This document shows, in pieces, positions 1-11,008 of a stretch of 64,000 nt of DNA (positions within the stretch are counted from its first letter, which is position 1; every line of letters starts with the position of its first letter). The stretch is from NCBI GenBank assembly GCA_900323505.1, contig OOIN01000004.1, forward strand, positions 1,550,001 to 1,614,000, written 5' to 3'. Both the position numbers and the translations under genes were made by a program. The notes under the pieces are model-generated. The model saw only the letters and a program-made list of their open reading frames with translations, was not told the DNA's origin and did not search any database. The DNA is from Ustilago trichophora (Eukaryota > Basidiomycota > Ustilaginomycetes > Ustilaginales > Ustilaginaceae).

Positions 1-1948
1 TGCTGCCGCAGGCAAAGGGCGAAGATCTCTCGAAAGAGTGCCTGGGTCTGAGGGTCGCGTATGGAGCCTTTGCGAAGGCCATACTCGACATTCTCGTTGT
101 CAACGTGTATGACCACCCGCCGAGGGCCAGACCAGAGGGGGGCAAAGATGCGAAGAGCCTCGAGGACGGCGAGGGCTTCCAGAAAGCGGATGTCTTTCTG
201 TCGGTGGCGACGGGAGAGCTCCTTAGAGAAGGCGGCAGATGGAGAGGCCATGCTGCCTAAGTGTCCTCCGATGCTGCGTTTGGAGGCATCGGTCCAGACA
301 TGCTCGATGATGAGCGGCGATGGCTGAAGAAGGGACATGCCGTCCCAGGCCTGCAGTGTGTCGATCCACCACAGCAGTTCGGCACGGGTTGCTTTGCTGA
401 TCCGCCTGCCAAAGGGAGCCTTGTAGTGTGAGCGTATTGCGTCGTAGAGACGACGGAGGAAAGCTCGACCGTGTGGGGCCACTCGTGTGACAAACTGTAA
501 GTGACCGGCTACCTGTTGAAGTTCGAGCAGGGAGGCTCGACCACGTTCGACAATACGTGAGCACAGCTGTAAGATGCGCTGGCGGCGTTGCTGAGTGATA
601 GAAGCAGTCTGGGCCACCGAATCGAGTTCAATTCCAAGTATCTCAAGCTTGGTGGTGTCCCAGACCGTCTTCTTGTGGCTGAGCTTGAAACCAAGCGCAG
701 CAGCAGAGAGGCTAAGCACTTGGATCGGCGTGGCGGCGGCGGGGTGGTGTCGGAAGCACCAAAGAAGTCGTCGAGATAGTGCGACACGTCGGAATGTGAC
801 GTCGACGACGGTGACACAGCCTGCAAGGCGAAGGAAGCTAGCCAATGCAGGAACTCGGCGAATAGGTTGAAAAGGAATGGCGACGAGCGTCCTCCAAACG
901 CAAGTGCGCATTCCTGGAAATACTGACCGTCAAAGTGGATGCCCATGAGTCTTGCATCAGACTCGGCCACGATGACGTGTCGGAAAGCATCTTCCAAGTC
1001 TGCTTTCCACAGAGAGGCGCTGGGATGTTCCCGGATGAAGTCCATGATCGCGTCCAAACTCTCGTAGTGGATGGTGACAAAGGAAGTGTTGATACCGTCG
1101 TTGATCGACGGTAGGCGGGGACCCGGCTTGCGAGGATGAGAGAGGTGGTAAATGGTCCTCCTCTTGTCGCTATGGGGCTTGGGGACGACACCAACCGGCG
1201 AGCAGACTAACTGGATGCTGGCAGGGTCGGTGACGTGGCGGAGGCGGCCTTCTGCCAGGCGAGCCTCAATCTCTCGACGAAGATGGTGTACATCGTCGGA
1301 GTCCATGGGTAAGTTGGTGACGTCTAGACGCGCATTATGGCGTAGAGGACCGTCGTATCCAAGCTTGACGCCATGTCGCAAAGCACCTCGCAGTTGAGAG
1401 GCGAAGGCTTGGTCGGGGTAAAGGTCTAGGAAGTTAGACCAGTGGCTAAGTTGGAGCGTAACAATCGTCGCTGGGACGTCGGCAGCCTCGAAGATTGGTT
1501 GCTCGCACAAGGTATTGGGCCTTGGCGGCGGGGGGGATTGACCTGCAATCAGGGAAAGGAGTATTGGCGAGGCGAGGTCAGGCGACATGTCGACGATGCC
1601 AGAAGAGAGGGAGTCCAAGGTTGGACGAGGCGAAGGTGCTGCATTGTGAGCAGACCTATAAGGTACGATTGTACGCTGACCAGGCAAAGGTGGTGCTGTT
1701 GTACGCTGACCAGGCAATGTTGAAGGTTCGAAGAGTATCTCCGACCTGTGAAGTGTGGGTTGTGGCGCCACAGACCAAGTTGGTTTGGTTGAGTGCTGAC
1801 CAGGCAGAGGACGAGGTGCTGAGAGGAGCTCAGACCTGTGTGGTGCATTATGAGGCCAACCAGGCAGGAACGAAGGTGCAGAGAGAGTCTCTGACCTGTG
1901 AGGCGCTGCGTAGAGCAAGCCGCCTGAGTGAGAAGGCGTACTCACCAT
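1..1948 (-). pseudogene. Reverse transcriptase-RNase H ORF of DIRS-like element, frameshifted, 3' end outside window
   Basis: The RT core runs from about 1250 down to about 750, with the catalytic box HYLDDFFGAS near 765-790. After this box the DIRS-like similarity moves to another reading frame. That frame is free of stops from about 745 to base 1 and carries RNase H landmarks: WTDAS (about 287), a Glu-rich LEALAVLEAL stretch (about 165) and HVDNEN (about 100). One indel in the GC-rich (CCG)n segment at about 735-760 therefore breaks the ORF. No slippery heptamer is visible, so a mutation or sequencing error is likelier than programmed frameshifting. I chose the ATG at 1948 because it overlaps the gag stop as TAATG. 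The frame is also open upstream to about 2041, with another ATG at 2005. The N-terminal part carries degenerate repeats. Confidence 0.75.
1640..1925 (-). repeat. Degenerate in-frame repeats in the N-terminus of the retroelement pol ORF
   Basis: About five imperfect copies of a roughly 60-bp unit occur here. On the plus strand each has a 'gctgaccaggca' core followed by 'gacctgtga'-like sequence. In the pol frame they encode variants of HRSE-(I/L/T)-L-(S/F)-x-P-x-x-LPGQ. They sit between the ORF start and the RT domain and may be a linker of variable length. Confidence 0.7.
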
Positions 1949-3213
1949 TAGGTCGCCTTCTTGAGGGGAGGGTTGGTGGCCGACTTGCTGGCAAGCATCG
2001 GACATTGTGTCAACGGATGCTTGTGCTGGCAGTGCAAGCACGCGTGGTGGCGGCTGCAGCCAGGGCAGGGTTGGCCGGCGTTGTAACGGCGGCAGGGGTC
2101 GAAAGAGCCTGCGGCAGCGATGGCGCGAGTCACGCGATTCTGAGGTCGCGATGACGAGGAGGTTGGCTGACGAGAGCTAGAGCTTGTCTCGCCGCGGTTG
2201 GTGAAGTTGCCAGTCTTGATCCGAGGGTACAAGATCTGGCTGCTGAGTTCTTGGTCGTAGGAAGACCACTCGTGAACAGCGCCAGTGCCAAACCGTCGTC
2301 GACAGACTGCCAAATGATAGTCGGCGACGGCTTGCCACTGGTAGAGGTGGTCGCACTCAAGGAGGTGCTCGAGATAAGCGAGTAAGGCCTCGTTGAGCGC
2401 GAGGGAACCAGTGTGGCGGACTCTGATGGCAATGTATACCAACCAGATATGAGCCAGCGCGGCAATGTTGGGGATGGCCTTGACGAACGTGGAGACACGT
2501 GTCTCGGCGGATTCCTGGGTGTAGGTAAGGGCGCCACCGTCACCGATTGTGACCGGTGTTGCCTGAGGAGGCTCCTTAGAGACTCGAGACTCCGGGTTGC
2601 GAAGCTTGACCAGCTGCTCTGGTTTGAGCTGGTCTCGTTCGACGAGGGCAACGACCTCTTGTGGGACCCAGGCGAAGCAGCGAGAGAGGGAGAGCGGAGG
2701 CAACTCACCTGTGGTACCAGAAGGTTGACCAGCAGAGGGGAGTGCCAACGCAACTGCTGGTGGTGCTTGAGGTCGAGGAGGGGGTGGTAGCAGAGTCTGC
2801 AAAGAGGAAGGCGGGACTGGCGAGGGGGCTGGGGGCGGCGAGGCTGGAGAGGCAGCCTGCTGCGAAGCTTGTATGGTGTGGAGGAGCTCGCCGAGTTGAG
2901 AGTCCAGCCGTTGTTCCAGACGGCCAAAACGCTCCTCAAGTGCTGCAACCGACGATGCAGAGGCGTAACCACCAGGATCGCGGTTTGCACGGGTGGAGAG
3001 GGGGGAGGCGCTAGCGGAAGGGGGAGAACTCGAGCGTCGACGCGAGAGAGATCGGACGCTCGGTGTGCCTACTGGCGTTTGAGTCGCTTGAGCAGCCGTC
3101 TTATGTGCGCTGCGACAGGTAGAGCAGCGCTTGACAGGTCTGCCACGAGCACCGACAAAGGCGGAGGGCAGGTAACTGTGCTTGCAGCGAGGGCAAGGCA
3201 GTAACCTCGTCAT
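1948..3213 (-). CDS. Gag-like protein of DIRS-like element, 421 aa
   Basis: This is an intact 421-residue ORF starting at the ATG at 3213. Residues 7-33 form a C-X2-C ... C-X2-C cluster (CPRC...CSTC). A Pro/Ser-rich section follows, with a short heptad-like stretch (ALEERFGRLEQRL). A central helical region lies at about 150-320. The C-terminus (about 375-408) has a second Cys/His cluster of the form C-X4-G-X2-C-X2-C...H-X-C-X2-C...H-X4-C. Such tail clusters are common in nucleic-acid-binding gag proteins of DIRS/Ngaro-type elements. The stop TAA shares its last A with the ATG of the downstream pol ORF, which suggests coupled translation. Function is inferred from position and the Cys/His clusters, not from strong similarity. 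Confidence 0.65.
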   Translation of the reverse strand: MTRLLPCPRCKHSYLPSAFVGARGRPVKRCSTCRSAHKTAAQATQTPVGTPSVRSLSRRRSSSPPSASASPLSTRANRDPGGYASASSVAALEERFGRLEQRLDSQLGELLHTIQASQQAASPASPPPAPSPVPPSSLQTLLPPPPRPQAPPAVALALPSAGQPSGTTGELPPLSLSRCFAWVPQEVVALVERDQLKPEQLVKLRNPESRVSKEPPQATPVTIGDGGALTYTQESAETRVSTFVKAIPNIAALAHIWLVYIAIRVRHTGSLALNEALLAYLEHLLECDHLYQWQAVADYHLAVCRRRFGTGAVHEWSSYDQELSSQILYPRIKTGNFTNRGETSSSSRQPTSSSSRPQNRVTRAIAAAGSFDPCRRYNAGQPCPGCSRHHACLHCQHKHPLTQCPMLASKSATNPPLKKAT

Positions 3214-4700
3214 GGAGAAAGAAGAGACTCTGGAGAGCGTGTGTGACGGTGTGCCAGACCTATCAACACAGGGTCGCAGAGTGGGAAAGGTATAAGGACT
3301 GTGGAGAGCTCAAGAGGGCTTGCCAGGCCACTACGAGAGATGCACAGCCCGTCGGCAATGACGTTGAACAAAGCCCGCTCGTCGAGCCAATGCTTGCCTC
3401 CACTGAGCTACGTGGAGATGGCGTTACACCGTATGCAGTTGACGGTGCCTGTCGCTATCAACGTCGTCCTGTTGATAGATGAATTGAACGTGTTTGAGCA
3501 CGTCGAGCCCCCTTAAGGTTATCTCTTGAATCGCTTCGGGCCCAACGAGAGATGTTCACCACCGTCGTCAGTGGTGCTTGTCGATGTGGGATACCTCCCT
3601 CGCAAGGCGCCACACTGGTCGAATGTGAGGGCTGACCTCACGACAGAACCCGCGAGAACACTGTGCGCTGACAGCGAACCACCACACGAGGGTGTTCCTC
3701 CAGTCGACGAGCTGGGGGGGCGATACTCTGGGTGACCAGAGCCTGTTGGACACCGATCGTGTCAACCGTGGTGAGCTGCAGGAGATCAACACAGCTGAGG
3801 GCGGTCAACCCACTCAGCGCAGCTATGATTGACTGGGGCACTACTCCCAGGGTCGCGTGTCGGCAGTATTTCAAGCAGCTCGCTAGGCCACTAGACTGCG
3901 ATACTCTCTTAGTGTCGAAGAGAGCCTGTTGGAATCCCCTGGACTAAAGGGGGATGTGGGCAGCGGTCGCAGAAAGGAAGGGGAAGGGGGAAAGGAGGAA
4001 AGGAGAGGGGGTCGTACGACGCAGAGAGCGCGAAGACGGGCCAAGGCGAGTCGTGGTGTGGGTAGACTCACGGACGACGAGGAGAGCGAAGAGTGAGGCA
4101 ACGAAGGCCAGGGGGCAGACGCCGAGTCACCAAGGAGTCGTACGACGCTTGTGGAGCGAAGACGGGGGAGGGGAAGCTTGTCGTGGTGGGGAAGGGAGAC
4201 AGCCACGACGGGACAACGGGCCGGAACCGCTTGGGGAAGTGGCAGGAAGCCACGGGAAAGGAAGGGAGGATCTTGAGGCCGCCCAAAGAGAGTGTCGAGT
4301 GGCTGCGGCCACGAGGTAGGTCTTGAGGAACGAAAGGGCGCGTACGACGGCTGGAGCAAGTCGCAGAGGCTGTCTCGAGTCTTGAGGAGGGGGGAGGAGT
4401 GTGCAGAGGCGTACAACAACAGCGTGGAGTGTGGCTGAGTCGCAGAGGCCGGCGAGGACGAGGGTTGGTCCGCAACGGACCAGGCGAAGTGTGTCGAGCA
4501 GCGGCGTGCAACTGCTTGTTGGATGGGCTGCGGCGTGGCTTGTCACGACCAGAGGTGTCGAAGTGAGACGAAAAAAGAGCTGTCGACGACGTCGAGCAGC
4601 GAATGAGTGATGATGGTGAGAGAAGGAAGAGTGTCGAGTGCGACAACTCTGAAAAGACAAAGGACACACGTGTACACCGATCACGTGCTCTCGGCCGAGT
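3214..4700. other. Retroelement leader/flank and GA-rich low-complexity region, no supported gene
   Basis: No ORF here resembles a known protein. Longer open frames on the minus strand at 3883-4720 encode Ser/Pro/Arg/Leu-rich low-complexity peptides and follow from strand-asymmetric GA richness on the plus strand. An imperfect direct repeat (CGATACTCT...GAGCCTGTTGGA) is present at 3721-3750 and 3899-3933. The segment closest to 3213 is probably the 5' leader of the retroelement. The element boundary cannot be placed. Confidence 0.5.
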
Positions 4701-5393
4701 GAAGCTAGCGTCTGTTTCACATACGCTCTACAGTCGAGAGGACTATAGCTGCGAACCCTCCGTGCAGGATGCAGAAATGCCTCAATTCGGACCGACCCAC
4801 CTGACCCGCGCTCCTCAACTTTATTACTTTCCTTTTGCAGCTACGCTTCTGCAGCCGTGCCGAATCTCCTCCTCCTTGCTTAGCTCCCCTGTCTTCTACC
4901 CTTGTTTTCGGAATCGAACGATTCAGCCTACAGTTACACTGCGATGAAAAAGAAAAGAAAAAAGAGAGAAAAAAAAAGGTCCAATTCCTCACCCCCCTCC
5001 CCCACCTCTGGCGTCACAAACCACCGATATTCTAGCCCTTTGTCGCCAAGTCGGTCCAGAGTGGTTACCCACTTGCTCGGATCTGTCAATATCCAGCCCA
5101 GAACGAACGCCCGCCCACTTTGTCCACTTTCTCGGCACACTCTCCCGCAGAAAAAGAGACCGAGCTAGTTGTCCCTGGTAGTCCCGAACCCGTCAACGAT
5201 CTCTTGCATGGTAATGTTGACAAGCTAGCATGACAATCAGAACTCAAAGCTTGGCTCTTCAGGAAAAGAATTTCGCTGCAAGGTGGATCACGAGTCGAGT
5301 CAAGTCGAGTCGGTTCTCGCTTTGATGAGAGAGACACAGAGCGCATCTCTCGCGTGAAATGGGTTCGGTTGAGGTAGGTTGTGCTTGTTTCCG

Positions 5394-5426
5394 ACAGTAC
5401 AGTACTGTACTGTACTGTACTGTACA
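5394..5426. repeat. Tandem TACTGTAC palindromic repeat
   Basis: About five overlapping copies of the self-complementary unit GTACTGTAC/GTACAGTAC lie in a row. This is the longest cluster of an intergenic motif seen across the whole window. Confidence 0.85.
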
Positions 5427-6703
5427 ATACGTGTGTCGCGCGTCTGAGAGGTGGGAGCCAATCGCTTAGCACGCGACGGCAAAAGGAGAGAGGGAGAACA
5501 CAAGACTGTATATTGGAGGATTTTCAGATGGAACACGTGTCTTGATGCTGTAATCCTTGCACTTGCAACCGAAGCCTTTTGACAAAAGTATCTACTGTAC
5601 TCTGGCATACCAGTGACCAGTTTGGTTTTGGCGTCTTTTTTTTTTGGTCCCGAACAGGCTGCTCTTCTTTGGGCTTGTATTTGCTTCTTCTGCAAACACA
5701 CCCTGGCAACTGAAAAGTGAAGTTAAGCTCGCGTTGCTACACAAGCCCACTTTCCGACTTGTGCGTTGCCTCGAAATGGTCCCACATTTTTGCCATTCAA
5801 CACACACTTTCCCTATCCCTCTCTCTCGTGGAGTATCATAGTAAAAATGTCAATTTCGACTCTGGATAGATAGGCGCTGCAACACTTCCGCTCAAGTAAG
5901 CGTGAAATGTGACTTCGATCGGGTCGGTTGGGTCGCTTGTTAAATGTCGCTTGTGCGTACGGCATTGGCGGTTATCGCTTGCGCTTGTGCGGCTATCGGC
6001 AACCAAAAGCTTTCTAGAGCATGAAACCCGACGTCAATTTTGTTGTTTTCTTTTTGATGCAACGCGTCTTCGCAGCACCGTATCATACTGTTCAAGTTGT
6101 GGGCTCGCCGCCAGGCGCCAGGGGTTCAGAGGCTATCCAGCCACCGAGCAAACCTTCTTGATCATGTGTTATCGATAATGTGTATGTGTATGTGTGTTTG
6201 CAGGCGTCTGGACCTCGATCTGCGGCAGGCAACATGATGCAATACACTGAAAGTTACCGGGGTACCGGATCCACGCCAAGCACTTTTGCTTAGGCGAAAG
6301 ATTCTTTATCCACGCATGTAACCATGATACAAGACACAGAGACGGCAAAAGAGTGAAGGAGAGCGAAAATGTGATCATGACGAGACGCCTCGAATGCTGA
6401 CCGATTCTTTCACGGATCGCTGCAGTCGGTGAATGGACGGTAAATGGGTTTGGGTCGGATCAACAGTGCTCCAACCAGATACCTGGGCCTGGCAACTGGC
6501 TTGGAGTATCGCCTCTCTCGATGGTTTGTCCAGACAACCTTCTTTGATGAATCACAGACTTCCACAGCCCAGCCCGGATCCGCCACACAAAGTTACTCGG
6601 ACACAGCTCGGTGTAAATCGAACCAACGCATCCGGATACAGTGAAACGCAACATCTCTCCCTCTCTCCCTACTTTTCCTTCATCACCGACATCGCACCGA
6701 CAA

Positions 6704-6725
6704 CCACACACACACACACACACAC
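6704..6725. repeat. (CA)n microsatellite
   Basis: An almost uninterrupted CA dinucleotide run of about 22 bases in non-coding sequence. Confidence 0.9.
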
Positions 6726-7220
6726 GCATACATGTATTATCACACTACACTGCACCTTCTTCTGCCCCTCAATCTTGTGCACATGCGAAAGCGAAGCAGC
6801 TATTTCTCGTCAAAAGACCACCCAAAAACACGCGCGCACCAATTTGCTATTATTTGGTTTGCTCCTTCTCGGCAGAGTCGAAATTCCCGCCCTGCCCCTT
6901 TTTTTCTAACCGCAAAGCCGTTGTCGTTTCTTTGTTTGTGTTTTTGTTTGGCGAGGCCAAGCGAGCTGTGTGGTGTTCTGTATGATTAGGGTAAGGAAAT
7001 CCTGAGTCGTGCTGGCAACTCAGAGCTTCAGCCCCTACCGGTTCCGTATTGAGGGAATAAACATCCTGACCAGAGCCTCTTTGGAGGCGATCCGAAATTG
7101 CGGTTCGCCAGGTTGCCCTCTCAGAACAGTAGCATGTTGTTTCGCATTAAGTTGAGGCTGGGCTGAAGCACAACACACTAAAAAAGTTTTGTTCTCAACG
7201 AAGAAATCCATTTTGGTGAA

Positions 7221-7223
<3 letters not shown>

Positions 7224-7261
<38 letters not shown>
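7224..7261. repeat. Poly(T) tract of 38 bases
   Basis: This is an uninterrupted T homopolymer. On the minus strand it is a long A tract, so it could be the tail of an old retrocopy, but no recognisable retro-sequence or target-site duplication is seen beside it. Confidence 0.9.
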
Positions 7262-7266
<5 letters not shown>

Positions 7267-7986
7267 CTATGAGCCAAAGTACAGTGTACTGTAGCATCTT
7301 CAACAGGGTCGATCCCCACTTAACAAATGTGCGGAATCTTGACGGTCAGAAGAAGCGTGGACAAAGTCATCGAGGTCTGGTCCAAGCTGTGCCGTTGAGT
7401 CGCGTTGGCATTGAGGTTGTGTTGCAGCACGTGCGTGGGTACACGCCTATGCTTCCACCAGATTCCGCGGATAAAATTTTCACTTCCTCTACTATTTTTC
7501 ACTAACTTAAACTAAATTGTATTTAAACAGCCTTTCCGGCCGGCATAAAATCCCCCAGAAATTCACTCTTTCCAACTTTCCTCACGCGCACGTCAAGGAG
7601 CGCTTCAGGTTGCTCTTGCTCTCTCAGGCGAAACCCCAATGCTCCTCTTCTCCTTTTCCCTTTCCCTTCCCCTCGTGCAAAATACAGATACACGAGCTTG
7701 AGCTTCCCCTCCAAGCGTACCCGACAGTGGACACCGGTGAAAAGCGGACCTATAACCGCAACTTTTGCAAAAATTTCAGCTTGTAGTCACTCTTATTCTA
7801 GTCTTTCGAAAGAATTAGCGTATCCCACTCTCTCGCTTAAAGACAACCTTTTTTTTCTCTTCTCATCAGCGTGCAAAGTGATCCAGACAAGATTGCTGAT
7901 TGGATCGCCATCTGCCGCATCTCCATCCTTCCTAAATTTGCGGGATCGGAATCGGCACCTTTGCTTCGACGACACTTGAGTGCTAA

Positions 7987-8012
7987 TACAGTAAATACAG
8001 TATACTGTAGTA
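7987..8012. repeat. TACAGTA/TACTGTA cluster
   Basis: Three copies of the heptamer occur in alternating orientation within 26 bases, and the two right-hand copies form a near-perfect hairpin. Confidence 0.75.
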
Positions 8013-8692
8013 TTTCGGTGTTTGGCTCCACTTTGCTGGAAAAATTGCGGGGTGGTCGCTCTCCCCCCTTGCCTCCGTTTATTATCTTTCCGTTCCGTTC
8101 CCTCCGCTAATGATCATTTATTTGTTCATTCAACAAGCTCGCCAATTGACGATCCTTTCGCGATATCAACTCCGCCTTTTTGTTGCAGTTCCGTACTTTT
8201 AAAAAATTGCCAGCAGAAGAGAAGGAGGAAGATTCGTCGCCGGCGAACCCAGGATTGTCTCTCTCTCCCTTGAAAAAATAGCTTGAAAGTTTGGGCAGAG
8301 GGTGAATTCAAGAATGCGGTACTGCGGGCGGGCGCTCTACCCCATTTTCAGAATGGTTTTCTTAAACCTCCCCCTTCGCCCCCGCTCCTTGATAGCTAAC
8401 ATGTGCTCATACGTTGTTCTGTACTGAGAACCGTTCCGCGATTGCCCTACTACTGACCACTTTGATGCTTACTTACTTTGCCTGTGCTTTCTTGCTGCTG
8501 TCCGTTGTTTGCAAATGCAACTGCAACCGCACCCATTACTAGTCCATCCAGTACTATACCAAACCCAAAAATTTCCTCTTTTTTCCTACTTCTGTTCTTC
8601 AGTGTGGAGCGGGTCGCCATGCGAACCCTTCACTTGTCCGAAACTTTTTTTCGCGTATCGCCTTCATGCAGCGGAACCTCTCTAATCAAGGG

Positions 8693-8751
8693 AGAAAAAA
8701 AAAAAAAAAGAAAAAAAAAAAGAAAAGAAAAAGAAAAAAGAAAGAAAAAAA
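8693..8751. repeat. A-rich (A)n(G) tract
   Basis: About 59 bases contain only A and G, with A runs of 3-15. It lies in non-coding sequence. Confidence 0.9.
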
Positions 8752-8874
8752 ATGCGCGCGTTCGGACATTCTGGATCTGCCACCATCCCCACTACCCTCT
8801 GTCTAAGTTTGAGTGATCTCACTCAGGCATCCTTCTACGAAATGTATCGCTCACTCACACTTCTGCATAAAGTG

Positions 8875-8892
8875 TACTATACTGTACAGTAT
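8875..8892. repeat. TACTATACTGTACAGTAT palindrome
   Basis: This contains the full inverted pair TACTGTA/TACAGTA (ATACTGTACAGTAT is a perfect 14-base palindrome), in the gene-poor region. Confidence 0.75.
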
Positions 8893-9336
8893 CGTTCTGT
8901 ACTCCGACAACAAGATGTTGTCATGGGTTAAGGGTATCGGTCAAACCAGCCAATTATAGCAAACAATCTTGCCTAGTGCAAGCGCTTTGCAACCCATTTG
9001 TTGCTTTCACAGCTCCATCGGTCAACCTGACAACATGAATGGCGTTTTGCTGTTGAGTCTTTTCAGGTCCAGTGACAACGTTTCTAGGCAGACCACGGTG
9101 CAACGGTGGACGGCGAAAGTCCCGATTTGCAAGGATCCGCTTTCGATATCCGATCACATCATTATCGCTAGGTTTTGCATGTTAACGTGGCCTCTCACAC
9201 AGGCTATGTAAACTCTCGAGGGAAACAATGGTGCAGCGTTGAAATGATTATTGCGCAACACTGAGCAGATGTGATACGAGATCAAATCCGATTAAAACAG
9301 AAAAGAATCACAGGTCCAAGTTGCGGAGGGAAGCCG

Positions 9337-11008
9337 TTACAGCCCACCAGTCATATCTCGAGGAAGAAGCGTTGCAAACGTCAAATAACTCGTATGGCCT
9401 CTCATCTGAATGGACCCGACAGCAAATAAAAGGAAGAACAAAGTGTCAGTCGATTGTACAAATACATCACCTTGACAGCAAAGATGCATGACATGGAATA
9501 CGTACCTCGTAGTATGGTCTTGAGAAGACGGTTGCCGCTTGGATCGGTTGACTCTGCTGTGTTTGTTGCTGCATCATTCGCGCTTTCTTTTTAGTGACAG
9601 CGACGCCTTCTTGTACGCCACGCTGGTAGGAAGAGCCGTTTACGTCTTTGTCCTGTGCCGATGATGCATCTGTTGTCTCTCCATTTTGCTTGGCACCTTC
9701 CTCATCTGCCTCCTCTTGATCGTATTTGCGCTTCGATCCAGTCTCTGCGTCCGCCGCCATAGAAGGAGAACCCTCTTCAACCATGCTAACATCGCCATCC
9801 TCTTCCGCAATCGCAGATGCGCCTCCCTTAACCTGCGCTTTTGCGCTACGAGCCTTCTCAATCTGAATCAACCTCCTCGTCTCTTTGCGCTTTTCAACCA
9901 TTTTGATCCTGTTGATCGCCTCGTCGATGCTCATCTCGGGTCCCGCAGCCGAGTGGCTCTCATGTGTGCGAACTAGTGATTCAAAAGTCTCGACGTCGGT
10001 GAAGCCGTGCTCGTTGAGTGCGGTGACCGTCTTGAGCACCTGCTCAATGCAGGGGGAGAAGCAGCAGATTCGTGTCACTGTATCGCGTCGCAGTGCCTGT
10101 GTGGCATGGCCGATCGCTTCCCAAGGTGCGGGGAGGTCAAGGAATACTGAATCGGCTGCGTCGGTCAAGCCGAAACCATCTTTGCACACGTTGCGGTGGT
10201 TGAGAACAATCGTCCGGTCCATACCGTGCGCAGCAAACTCGGCCCGCGCTTTGTCCGCTCGTGGTTCGTGGAATTCGAAGCTCCACAGTCGACCGTGCTC
10301 GGCGGGTACATGTGGGTCGGTGTCGAGTCGCTGCGGGATTGATACTGCTGCTGCTGCTTCTGCTGCTTCAGAGTCTTCGTTAGCTTTGTTGTTCGGGGCG
10401 GTGGTCTCGGCAGCGTCCTCAAGATCACGAGGCTGACCTCTACCTCGCGAAAGGTTCTGCTGAAGATGATTTGGAAGCCCACCCCAGTTCCTCGGCACCT
10501 GCATTCCCGACGCCTTACCTTCACCATCGCCCTTTCCATCGACACTCGCATCAGCCCTGCCGACAGTGCGGGCAATGAAATGGCTAAAACTACCCGAACC
10601 CGTCCCCGCCTCAATCACCCGACTCCCCGGGCCCATTCCCAACTTCATCGAGATGAACGACATATCGGGCGCATACAGAATCTGCGTCCTATGCGGCAGG
10701 GCCAGCGTCCACAGCTCTGGTGTAGGTCGTAGAAGATAGATGTATCCACGGCCATTCTTGGAGATCATCTTGCTGCCGTATGGCATACCGATCATGTCGT
10801 CATGGGGGAAATGGCCAAACATGTTGGATACGTGCTCGCCAGGGGTGACGGTGAGTGGGATGGGGGTTTTGTCGCGAGAAGCAAAGATGATGATGAGGTC
10901 TCCAGGCTGGATATAGGCGTCATTGTGACGCATCGTGCGGGAAGTTGAGGCAAGGCTTGAGGTTGAGGTCGAGAGGTTGGAAGTGGAGGCGGTGGTGATG
11001 GTCGACAT
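9337..11008 (-). CDS. TRM61: tRNA (adenine-58-N1)-methyltransferase catalytic subunit
   Basis: Exons join(9337..9405, 9506..11008) on the minus strand encode 523 aa. Trm61 (Gcd14) is the SAM-binding catalytic subunit that, with Trm6, makes m1A58 in the tRNA T-loop, including initiator tRNA-Met, in the nucleus. The N-terminal domain (IQPGDLIIIF, HDDMIGMPYGSK) and the class I methyltransferase motif SRVIEAGTGSGSFS near residue 130 are clear. A low-complexity insertion at about 155-225 splits the Rossmann domain. The 100-bp intron (GTACGT donor, CTGAC branch, TTCAG acceptor) restores the conserved C-terminus MRGHTSYLTFA, which reading through the donor would lose. The start is the ATG at 11008; the frame is open upstream but without a better ATG. 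An acidic/basic disordered section lies at about 390-480. It is divergent to the WC-2-like gene. Confidence 0.92.

Larger units (their letters stand above)
1..3213 (-). mobile_element. DIRS-like retrotransposon, 5' part, truncated by the window edge
   Basis: Two minus-strand reading frames in gag then pol order make up this element: a gag-like protein with zinc-binding Cys/His clusters at both ends, and a reverse transcriptase followed by RNase H. The RT resembles the DIRS/tyrosine-recombinase class: it has a short VVPKP...IYHLS...SINDGI block and a YLDDF catalytic box, and no protease or integrase precedes it. A tyrosine recombinase would be expected beyond base 1, so membership rests on RT-RNase H alone. 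The outer end on the 3213 side was not located; no clear terminal repeat was found. The only visible coding damage is one frameshift near 735-760, so the copy looks young. A non-DIRS retroelement with a similar RT is the main alternative. Confidence 0.75.
4701..9336. other. 4.6-kb gene-poor region with simple repeats
   Basis: I see no supported gene. The open frames are short, overlap on both strands, and follow local base bias. The stretch holds homopurine/homopyrimidine tracts, a (CA)n run, a 38-base T run and five clusters of the TACTGTA palindrome (5394-5426, 5593-5599, 7279-7293, 7987-8012, 8875-8892). I saw no tRNA-like cloverleaf by eye. It may be decayed repeat DNA next to the retroelement. 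Confidence 0.55.

Noticed and set aside
735..760. Programmed -1 frameshift in the retroelement pol
   Set aside because: No X-XXY-YYZ slippery site or obvious following pseudoknot; the break lies in the middle of a conserved enzyme domain, where recoding would be unusual.
4068..4720. Two ~200-codon minus-strand ORFs, Ser/Pro/Leu/Arg-rich
   Set aside because: They overlap each other in different frames and follow from GA-rich plus-strand composition; no domain-like pattern.
7224..7261. Poly(T) as tail of a minus-strand retrocopy
   Set aside because: No similarity to any gene or element beside it and no target-site duplication visible.
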